Part shown: positions 23,001 to 26,327 of the stretch, piece after piece
How the letters are laid out: the number at the start of each line of letters is the position of its first letter
How positions within the stretch are numbered: position 1 is the stretch's first letter
Assembly: GCA_000444245.1 (NCBI GenBank)
Contig: ATSW01002336.1
Location: forward strand, 1-26,327
Direction: 5' to 3'
DNA length: 26,327 nucleotides
Source: Botryllus schlosseri
Lineage: Eukaryota > Chordata > Ascidiacea > Stolidobranchia > Styelidae
The notes under the pieces: model-generated
What the model saw: only the letters and a program-made list of their open reading frames with translations
Databases searched by the model: none
Told to the model about the DNA's origin: nothing
Position numbers and translations under genes: made by a program

Positions 23001-24013
23001 TGGCAACACTCGAGTTGTGCGTGCACTGCTGGCGACACACCGTGTTGCTTCACACAGTCTTGCTTCAGTTAAGATATTGCGGTACGTTGAGCATTACACC
23101 ACGTAAACCTATTTGTTTCATTTGAATGTTTATGATTCACAATGAGCAGACAATGGGCCGTCTATAACAGTAGGCCTATAAAGTAGGCTACAAGCTGTAA
23201 AATGTCAAATGATAAGTTCACCAACAGTGCAAACATCTACTTTACATACGAAATGCAGGTTGCAAAAATTGTTCGACTTTGTGACCTAACGCTACAATTT
23301 TGAAAAATTTTGACTTATTTTGACATGTCAAAAACAATCGCCCTACTGATCATTGTTAACGTATGCTTATTTTTACAGGCACCCCTTACGCAGACCGCAA
23401 AAGTATTTCATCAAAGAAATCTCAACATACAGTGTTCACGTCATCACCAGAACATAACAAGCAGCACCACAGATCTCAAAGTCACCACAAAAAGCAACCG
23501 AAAAACCATCATAGCGAATCTCGAAGCAGACACTGTGATTACGATAAAAGTTATCGTGATAACGGGACTCGAAAGGAGCGTACTCCACACAAAAAACAAC
23601 ACAGCAAAAGATCTTGGAGCGAATCCAAGGATTTTAACGACGATTTTGGGTCGAACGAACGGGAGTTTAAACGGCCCAAGAAAGGTTTGACCAAGAGAGA
23701 ACAGTTGCTACGTCTGACGAACGTGGAGAAGAGCCGGACTCAAAACGAACAGTTTCGAAACAGGAGATCAAATCCTACTAACGTAGAAAGGCCCGGTCCA
23801 TCGAATGCGTCCGAAATTGTACGACATAATTCTCGCAATGTAGTTTTTCGCGAACCTGTCACGCCGATGTTCTCGAAAAACAGACTTTTTGATACTGAAA
23901 GACCGTTTCCACGTACTAAAAACGACCAAAAAAAGGGTGGTTATAAACAAACGAGCGGCCAACGCAATTCCAGTCAAAAATTTGATCGCGGTTTCAAAAG
24001 GAAATATCGTTGA
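10769..24013 (+). CDS. ZCCHC7: ZCCHC7, zinc-knuckle subunit of the TRAMP complex (7 coding exons)
   Basis: The animal counterpart of yeast Air1/Air2. It is the RNA-binding subunit that works with MTR4 and a non-canonical poly(A) polymerase (TENT4 family) to tag aberrant nuclear and nucleolar RNA for the exosome. Exons: 10769-11071, 12674-12839, 15873-16027, 17244-17411, 19300-19395, 21736-21871, 23379-24013. All introns are GT-AG and phases agree throughout, giving 552 residues (human about 543). The N-terminal third is acidic and Ser/Asp-rich. Four CX2CX4HX4C knuckles follow: CKNCDEIGHLARNC, CFMCGNRGHIVKEC, CNRCGQEGHIQNDC and CPNCAGNGHFVAEC, the last split by intron 5. CPDLWRQFHLT after the third matches the WRQYHLT signature of human ZCCHC7. 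The tail is His/Lys/Arg-rich. Introns (1.2-3.0 kb) are full of DNA transposons. Two exon 6 codons contain an N. The start is the first ATG of the frame, preceded by in-frame stops. Confidence 0.93.
11232..11979. mobile_element. Family E DNA transposon, full-length copy with 8-bp duplication
   Basis: Ends AAGGGCTGTTAAAAAA and (reverse complement) TAGGGCTGTTCAAAAAAA. It is flanked by ACGTTTAG and ACATTTAG, an 8-bp target duplication with one change, as expected for a hAT-type element. Subterminal phrases repeat in inverted order (AACTGTAAGGTTGGTTAAAA left, TTTTAACCAACCTAACA right). The middle is an AATTCTAATCTAATTTGG minisatellite. Non-coding; sits in ZCCHC7 intron 1. Confidence 0.85.
11589..11870 (+). 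repeat. Minisatellite inside the family E copy
   Basis: Repeated GTAGCTATAATTC, TAATCTAATTTGGA and AAAACT blocks, period about 30-60 bases, with a variant GTAGTTATCAATATAATTC. The open frame through it is an artefact of the repeat. Confidence 0.75.
12116..12480. mobile_element. Family G hairpin MITE with TA duplication
   Basis: Long inverted ends open with CAATTGAATAGTATATTCAT on both sides and continue through a CCCGAAT, TTTTGGCTGACACTCGTCA-like segment. Paired inner segments (ATCGCAAAATATGACGTC against GACGTCATATTTTGTGAT) follow. TA flanks each end, as in Tc1/mariner-type insertion. No coding content. The left flank has an extra repeat (see 14613 and 25157). Confidence 0.8.
12674..12839 (+). 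CDS. ZCCHC7: ZCCHC7 coding exon 2
   Basis: Acceptor TTTATTGTAG. Enters in phase 0 with IERLKKFLSDDEEDFVPESW and ends in phase 1 at GAAG/GTAGGA after DTSVE. Strongly acidic, with SDDEED and TEEEVEG. Confidence 0.85.
12917..13441. mobile_element. Family A hAT-type element, full-length copy
   Basis: Termini CAGGGTTGTAAC and (reverse complement) CAGGGTTGTTAT, flanked by AAATGATT and CAATGATT, an 8-bp target duplication with one mismatch. Both subterminal regions (about 12960-13130 and 13315-13435) are packed with GACTCGAGTC/AAGTCGAGTCA words. The middle holds a family-wide phrase around TTTTCCTCACTTTTAACAG. At 525 bp and with no transposase it is non-autonomous. Lies in ZCCHC7 intron 2. Confidence 0.88.
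13486..14612. mobile_element. Second family F element, interrupted by a family E palindrome
   Basis: Left end GACTTGGAGAACTACAATAT resembles the family F terminus. After the E insertion, interior phrases recur: AACGAGCCAAGTTCCTGTG and AACGAGCCAAGCTTGCTGTA, then CTAATTCTAATCTAATT. The right end is near GGTTGTCCAATTCTAATT. Boundaries are approximate and the copy is diverged. Confidence 0.5.
13571..14220. mobile_element. Family E foldback copy (two ~300-bp arms)
   Basis: The left arm (13571-13877) and right arm (13911-14220) are inverted copies around a 33-base centre. Matching phrases include AATTGTTAGGTCACCTAATT against AATTAGGCAACCTAACAAAT-type sequence, GAAGCCTGCACACCAAATTT, and TATTTACGGTG against CACCGTAAATA. 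The E family is organised as a hairpin in which each arm holds two inverted versions of the CCTAACAATTT and GGTTGGAATTGA modules. Non-coding. Confidence 0.8.
14613..14735. mobile_element. Short family G copy with flanking repeat
   Basis: TAATTGAATAGTGTATTCAT, the GGCTGACACTCGTCAGGGGT segment, and the opposite terminus ACTATTCAATTG (ending 14705). Then TATATTGAAGTTCTGTACCTCC, the inverted form of the phrase preceding the copy at 12116. Internally deleted relative to that copy. Confidence 0.7.
14749..15827. mobile_element. Probable DNA transposon, family I (CAGGCGC ends), containing a family H segment
   Basis: Left end CAGGCGCGTAGCCAG with a GGGGGGGGGTTTCGA run. Right end, reverse complemented, is CAGGCGCTTGTCCAGG with a GGGGGGGTTTCGG run. 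The flanks CCGGCTTT and CCAGTTAT match in 5 of 8 positions, too weak to be called a target duplication with confidence. The inner part (about 15234-15735) matches the core of the family H element at 17501-18397. It ends only 45 bases before ZCCHC7 exon 3. Confidence 0.55.
15234..15735. mobile_element. Family H internal segment with ~50-bp tandem repeat
   Basis: Shares with 17501-18397 the phrases GCGATGTCACT, CTTAACGGCATT, GCCAAAGC and GGCAACACGC. It holds about three and a half units of a ~50-bp repeat (CAGATGCGATTG, TAGGC, AGCGACGATATCGTGCG) at 15375-15560. The family H termini are not present here. Confidence 0.65.
15873..16027 (+). CDS. ZCCHC7: ZCCHC7 coding exon 3 (zinc knuckle 1)
   Basis: Acceptor TTTCATTTTCAG. 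The first codon is completed across the junction (G+TT, Val). Encodes SEDLWKVDERDRAGVKAERK and the first knuckle CKNCDEIGHLARNC, ending CPAEK in phase 0. The donor AAG/GTCCGT is weak. Reading through adds 11 codons (VRVCGLDCRC plus a stop). Confidence 0.88.
16279..17213. mobile_element. Family E element with large minisatellite expansion
   Basis: Starts TAGGGCTGTTAAAAAACC, then the E modules (AAATTGTTAGGCTGGTTAAA, CACACCAAATTTGGCTC, GTAGAAGCGA) up to TAGTCACCGTAATG near 16610. Beyond that lies an AATTCTAATCTAATTTGG array to 17213. No right terminus was found, so the element is incomplete or its end is lost in the array. Confidence 0.7.
16640..17213 (+). repeat. Minisatellite array in ZCCHC7 intron 3
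   Basis: More than ten loose units built from GTAGCTATAATTCTAATCTA, ATTTGGAAAAAA and a variant GTAGTTATCAATATAATTCT. It is the longest of the three arrays in the window and stops about 30 bases before the exon 4 acceptor. Confidence 0.8.
17244..17411 (+). CDS. ZCCHC7: ZCCHC7 coding exon 4 (zinc knuckles 2 and 3)
   Basis: Acceptor CTGAAACTTTTCAG, phase 0 at both ends. Encodes KKPV, CFMCGNRGHIVKEC, a spacer PEWQNQRFTNHRAV, CNRCGQEGHIQNDC and PDLWRQFHLT, with donor ACG/GTAAGT. The order and the WRQFHLT tail match human ZCCHC7. Confidence 0.92.
17501..18397. mobile_element. Family H DNA transposon (TA-flanked, CCGTAATT ends)
   Basis: Both termini read TACCGTAATT inwards, so TA is the likely duplication and CCGTAATT the perfect inverted end. 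Next to each is CATGTATAATGCGC-like sequence (CCCATACATAATACGCACCC left, GCGCATTATACATGG right), a style seen in Tc1/mariner/pogo-type MITEs. The interior has a ~50-60 bp tandem repeat (AGGCCTATTACAGAT, GCGCACCAGGCCTG) at about 17760-18050. No transposase. Intron 4 of ZCCHC7. Confidence 0.75.
18398..18805. other. Intron 4 sequence, nothing recognised
   Basis: No known repeat family, open frame or RNA motif was identified between the family H and family E elements. Confidence 0.4.
18807..19240. mobile_element. Degraded family E element
   Basis: Begins AGGGGTTGTTCAAAAATAAC. It has diverged E modules: AAATTGTTATGTTGCCGAAA, ACGACAAATTTGGCTCTATT, GTAGAAGCGAAGTTATT, then inverted CTACCGGTTGGAAGTGAGC and TTTTTAGGCAACTTAATATT. 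The right terminus was not found, so its end is approximate. Confidence 0.6.
19300..19395 (+). CDS. ZCCHC7: ZCCHC7 coding exon 5 (first part of knuckle 4)
   Basis: Acceptor TTCACTTTTCAG, phase 0, 32 codons from TEIGPIVLPEIETEVTENVQ to CPNCAGNGHFVA, donor GCC/GTGAGT. The knuckle is completed by the first two codons of exon 6 (EC), which confirms the junction. Confidence 0.88.
19466..19683. mobile_element. Family A copy 2, left part (split by element C)
   Basis: Has the subterminal words TTGACTCGAGTCAAGTCGAG and the family core ATTTTCCTCACTTTTAACAA, and ends at GTGTGATAAC where element C enters. The copy resumes at 21084-21119. Its terminal repeat is worn (CAGAGGTGGCC). Confidence 0.75.
19957..20538. 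mobile_element. Foldback element inserted in element C
   Basis: Two 272-base arms (19961-20232 and 20267-20538), roughly 95% complementary by eye, around a 34-base loop; the arms begin GTGTCCTATATGGTGTCGAC. It is flanked on both sides by ATGGTGTTAT (19947-19956, 20539-20548), so the target duplication is 7-10 bp depending on where the ends are drawn. The other C copy (near 23091-23104, reverse strand) has one GTGGTGTAAT and no insert, so this is a true insertion. Long arms and a ~9-bp duplication fit a Mutator-like foldback, but hAT or another superfamily is possible. Confidence 0.85.
20588..20794 (+). pseudogene. hAT transposase C-terminal fragment
   Basis: A 68-codon frame with QPTTAAAKRSFSILGKLL followed by SNDRHFLLENV, which resembles the hAT-family C-terminal dimerisation domain (pattern ...P.S.A..ER.FS.....). 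After the TGA at 20792 a KHLSLYYKSF-like tail continues in frame. No catalytic DDE portion remains upstream, where the foldback sits. The relative in intron 6 reads QPTTAAVERCFSILGKLL, closer to the family consensus (VER rather than AKR). Confidence 0.75.
21084..21119. mobile_element. Family A copy 2, right part
   Basis: Resumes the copy interrupted by element C: ACTACTCTTAGAAATTACAA then AAAATGCCTGTC, matching 13272-13307 of the full copy. Cut short by a family E fragment. Confidence 0.7.
21120..21240. mobile_element. Family E fragment
   Basis: CTACTGGTTGGAATTGAGCC, GACAACCTAACGATTTCATA and GTCAATAAAATTTGAAAAG are right-arm modules of family E, lacking the left half. Confidence 0.65.
21285..21513. 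mobile_element. Family A copy 3, right part only
   Basis: Family core TAATTTTCCTCACTTTACAC, then AAATGTCTGTCTTGGCCGTC and subterminal TCAAGTCATATGACTTGATT and ACAAGTCGAGTCAACA words. No left end; close to ZCCHC7 exon 6. Confidence 0.7.
21736..21871 (+). CDS. ZCCHC7: ZCCHC7 coding exon 6 (end of knuckle 4)
   Basis: Acceptor GTTCGTTTTCAG. Starts EC, closing the fourth knuckle, then TQDRGYYNR and SPFIYYYDENAVVKPAS. Human has a comparable ECPE...PFICYYDDKYEIQ run here. Ends in phase 1 at AAAG/GTTATT. Unresolved bases at 21768 (codon CGN, still Arg) and 21830 (codon GNT, residue unknown). Confidence 0.85.
21942..22341. mobile_element. Family A copy 4
   Basis: Left end AACGGTTGCAACC, right end (reverse complement) CAGGGTTGTAATG. 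Flanks TGAAATNT and AAAAATAT agree over most of 8 bp. Family core and GACTCGAGT words are present. At 400 bp it is internally shorter than the full copy. Intron 6 of ZCCHC7. Confidence 0.78.
22342..22776. other. Intron 6 sequence, nothing firmly recognised
   Basis: No open frame or clear repeat. A CAGGGTTGGGCGCAAGG phrase near 22425 could be the worn end of a hAT-type element, but no partner end was found. Confidence 0.35.
22777..23345 (-). mobile_element. Element C, second and older copy (minus strand)
   Basis: The plus-coordinate right end reads, on the minus strand, TAGGGCGATTGTTTTTGACATG. The other end near 22777 (TAGGTCGGATGTTTTTACC) is a diverged form. The minus strand also matches the left third of the intron 5 copy (GACGGCCCATTGTCTG-type, TAGGCCTAC, GTCAAATGAAACAAATA). 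It carries the hAT C-terminal motif QPTTAAVERCFSILGKLL at about 22915-22990. It lacks both the foldback and a ~60-base segment present at 20580-20640. No convincing 8-bp duplication. It ends 33 bases before ZCCHC7 exon 7. Confidence 0.78.
23379..24013 (+). CDS. ZCCHC7: ZCCHC7 coding exon 7 (basic C-terminal tail)
   Basis: Acceptor GCTTATTTTTACAG. Joined in phase 1 (G+GC, Gly), then TPYADRKSISSKKSQ and about 205 more residues to the TGA at 24011. Composition is rich in His, Lys, Arg, Ser and Asn (HHRSQSHHKKQPKNHH; KRPKKGLTKREQLLRL), like the disordered basic tail of vertebrate ZCCHC7 that probably aids RNA binding and nucleolar retention (inference). No AATAAA was found just downstream. Confidence 0.88.
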
Positions 24014-24172
24014 TTTTAGCCTGCTCGGTATTTATTTGACGTTTTGTTCAAATAATTTATGCGACACATTTAACCTATTTCGATGTCTTTGTGTGAAGGC
24101 GGTCATTGTAGCCAGCGTTGCTACTAGAGTACAAGTGGAAATAAGCATTGTAGGCATGTTTTGCTTAAAAAC

Positions 24173-24510
24173 CACGGCTGTAACCAAGTCGCAAGTCAAT
24201 CTCACTTTTGTGGTATTGACATGAGCCAAAGTCTTAGTACAAGTCATAATGTTCACTTTTCAGTCCAACCCACTTTCATCAACTCTGCTCGAGTGATATA
24301 GAATGGCTCGCATTCATAATATTGCAATTTTCCTCAGTTCTAACAGTTTCTGGCCCTAGTTTCCTAGTATCAGGACTGATAGATGAAATACCAATCATGT
24401 GGTGACTTTACCATTCTTCGAAGCTTTAACGAAACGTCTGTCTTGGCCGTCCTATTCTCGAGTCATATGACTTGTTTCAAGTCATGCGCAATGGTCAAGT
24501 CTAGTCAATA
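24173..24510. mobile_element. Family A copy 5, truncated, downstream of ZCCHC7
   Basis: Left end CACGGCTGTAACCAAGTCGC, family core AATTTTCCTCAGTTCTAACA, and right subterminal words TCGAGTCATATGACTTG. The right terminus is missing. Confidence 0.72.
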
Positions 24511-25156
24511 CAAAAATTCGATATATTTTCAAAGATTCAAGGTATTTGTAGCATCGAGGATTATCTTGAAATACCACAAGTACCCATCGCTTATCAACTG
24601 CTGAAATTATGCGACCCCACGACCAAATCTACTGAAACTACCCAAATACTTCTAATTTTATACTTCCACATGAATCGGTTTTTGAAATGTCGTGATAATT
24701 GGCATTTTTACTGGTAATTTGACTGGAAATTTGCTGTTTTAGTTTTACTACTACTCAAGTAAAAATGATGACTACTTCAATCACCGCTTGAAAGTTGTAC
24801 AAGTAGACAAAATGTACTTGAATGCTCAGAAAAAGTAGCAATACATCATTACTGACTAGCTCTGTATTTACGTTTATCAAATCCAGTGTTGATTTTGCTT
24901 CGATCAATATTTAAAACAGTAATGGTGCCTGTTTTGAAGGGTGGATGTCAACCCTTATTGGAAGTCACAACCAAATTTGATTTTTGCAAATGTGAACTTT
25001 TTCTCCCTCAAATACTTCAGAAATTCGTAAAATGAAATTCTCTATGTGAAATTTTCTTGAAATCTGATTATTATGCCGACTTTCTGCTCACATCTCTGTT
25101 TTATTCTTGCCCAAGCGCTCTTGCTGTGCTATTTCATATCACCCGATGTGTTATTG
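24511..25156. other. Intergenic stretch with a possible transposon scrap
   Basis: No gene seen. At 24735-24850 the phrases ACTACTCAAGTAAAAATGAT, GACTACTTCAATCACC and GTACAAGTAGACAAAATGTA resemble short TACTTGAGTA-type subterminal repeats of animal MITEs, without recognisable ends. Confidence 0.35.
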
Positions 25157-25215
25157 ATGAGCTTCTTGGAGGTACAGAACTTCATTATACTATTGAATAA
25201 TATATTCGATAATAT
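25157..25215. mobile_element. Family G fragment with flanking repeat
   Basis: GAGCTTCTTGGAGGTACAGA, then ACTTCATTATACTATTGAAT, the same arrangement that precedes the copy at 12116 (AGCTTCTTGGAGGTGCAGAA). Only one end is present. Confidence 0.55.
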
Positions 25216-25833
25216 AATATAGCCTGTGTATGTTACTCTGCGAATACTGTGTGATAAAAGCAGATTTGGCAAATTCGAGACCCATGTCTGAGTGTTGTTC
25301 TTGTTCGGTGTCGGATTATTATCAGATCTGTCTGTCGGTGGATGAGAAAGAATAAATTGATCTCTGGCAATTTGCAGATACGTGTGAACTGTGCAGGCTT
25401 TAGTGGTAATAAAAGGTGTATGCATTTGCATAAATAAGTATGACTTGGTTTGCCGAATACGACGGTGTGGATTTATACAAGGAGATTTTCTTGAAAAGAT
25501 CTTGAAACCGTTGTATTCATTATAATATTAGTACAGGATTATATGTTCATATTGCTGACTCTGAGGTTAGGGCTTAGTTTGATTCTGGGTTTCAGTACCG
25601 CCTGGTCACAACACAGGGGCGATGGGATGGCTAGTTTAAGCACAAGCAAATTTGTAGTGTATCCAACGAATTGAACATTATACAGGCAGGTTGAAGCACT
25701 GGCCGGTGTCGTTTGTCGGATATAAAATATAAGTGCAGCGATGCAGTATATGTTTCATAGGAATTAATAACCATTTACCCGACAGTGAGACACGTTAATT
25801 TTCTGTGTAGCACAGTTTGCTGTTATCTTTAGC
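25216..25833. other. Intergenic or intronic sequence before the last exon
   Basis: No supported feature. If the exon at 25834 belongs to a plus-strand gene, this stretch is probably its last intron and earlier exons should lie in it or outside the window; none could be identified. Confidence 0.35.
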
Positions 25834-26014
25834 CGAAGCAGCAGCTATCCGGCATCACAAATATGACTTCACAGAAAACTATCATCATCCGCGTTACTAT
25901 GGAAAACGTATTCGAGACGACATTCCGTATGTTGAGCTGCTAGTCAATCACGTTCGTCCCGAGTTATATCCGTGCGAGTTTTCTGCACAACCCAAATACG
26001 AAGCAAAGCAATAA
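25834..26014 (+). CDS. Last coding exon of an unrecognised gene (partial)
   Basis: An acceptor-like tract TTTGCTGTTATCTTTAG precedes a frame reading EAAAIRHHKYDFTENYHHPR, YYGKRIRDDIPYVELLVNHV and RPELYPCEFSAQPKYEAKQ to a TAA at 26012. There is no ATG in frame, so it would be a terminal exon joined in phase 1 to an exon not found here. The composition (aromatic, His/Arg/Tyr-rich, no low complexity) looks like real protein, and the compact basic-aromatic style recalls small mitochondrial proteins. I do not recognise the family and assign no function. It could be a chance frame. Confidence 0.5.
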
Positions 26015-26080
26015 TATCTATTTCATTCATTTACTTTATAATTTTTCCATGATGCTTTGCGTCGTTGTTTTTCTAATTTT

Positions 26081-26100
26081 ATCATCATCATCATCATCAT
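26081..26100. repeat. ATC microsatellite
   Basis: Six to seven tandem ATC units. On the minus strand these are TGA units, directly after GCTAATAAACCAA, in the position of a retroposon tail. Confidence 0.85.
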
Positions 26101-26327
26101 TGGTTTATTAGCAATTTTATCAGTTCAATACACCACAAAAATGCGATACAATGAAAAGACAGGAAGATGTCGAAGCGACAAGGAGTAGTCTATGGAATCT
26201 GACACCCACCTTGGCCTAGGCGATGTAAAGAGGAGGCATGCACACTGAATGAAAGTAAAGAAGATAGTATAGAAAAAGAATGCGACAAGAAATAGGGCGG
26301 CATGTCATGGGAAGCGAGATCGATAGG
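26081..26327 (-). mobile_element. Possible 3' end of a LINE or SINE (minus strand)
   Basis: Read on the minus strand, the sequence runs to TATTGAACTGATAAAATTGC, TAATAAACCAA and then a TGA-repeat tail. That is the layout of many non-LTR retroposon 3' ends. The body continues past the window edge with no reading frame in the visible part, so the family cannot be named. Confidence 0.4.

Noticed and set aside
25440-25505. Short ATG frame MTWFAEYDGVDLYKEIFLKR
   Set aside because: Looks protein-like but stops after 21 codons and has no donor site to join it to the exon at 25834; too short to support.

Overview
This is an AT-rich animal nuclear window. One gene has six introns, and there is a tRNA-derived SINE, satellite arrays and many families of cut-and-paste DNA transposon. 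The two recognisable proteins are vertebrate-like, and TAGGCCTA-type words recur. I infer a marine invertebrate deuterostome, possibly a tunicate, but nothing here fixes the species. No LTR or virus-like element was recognised.

Layout. 1-4810: non-coding repeat land. Two blocks of a ~165-180 bp tandem repeat lie in opposite orientation (1-545 and 3300-4560). The second carries a SINE insertion and runs into a degenerate CCGCGTTTT-rich stretch. 5897-8823 (+): an intronless reading frame for the mitochondrial AAA+ protease Lon (LONP1). Its catalytic residues are intact, but it has two 2-base gaps that are either assembly errors or the start of decay. 8824-10705: intergenic, with a CAGACT-ended transposon (9037-9488) and a fragment of a second family. 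10769-24013 (+): ZCCHC7, the zinc-knuckle RNA-binding subunit of the nuclear TRAMP surveillance complex, in seven coding exons. All junctions keep phase, giving 552 residues with four CCHC knuckles. 24014-26327: downstream repeats, a last coding exon of an unrecognised gene (about 25834-26014), and what looks like the 3' end of a retroposon on the minus strand.

The introns of ZCCHC7 hold most of the mobile DNA. There are several copies of a hAT-type element whose ends are packed with GACTCGAGTC words (A), a palindromic family with GGGCTGTT ends (E), a TA-flanked hairpin element (G), a TACCGTAATT element (H), and a hAT element with TAGGGCGATTTTTT ends (C) that keeps part of a transposase. Intron 5 shows three events in order: C inserted into A with an exact 8-bp duplication, and a 582-bp foldback element later inserted into C. 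A second C copy in intron 6 preserves the uninterrupted site.

The two main genes are not obviously functionally linked (mitochondrial proteolysis and nuclear RNA decay). They share only strand and neighbourhood. I found no new gene system. The strongest observations are the dated transposon nest, the near-perfect foldback, the intronless Lon frame, and the dense word arrays of family A.
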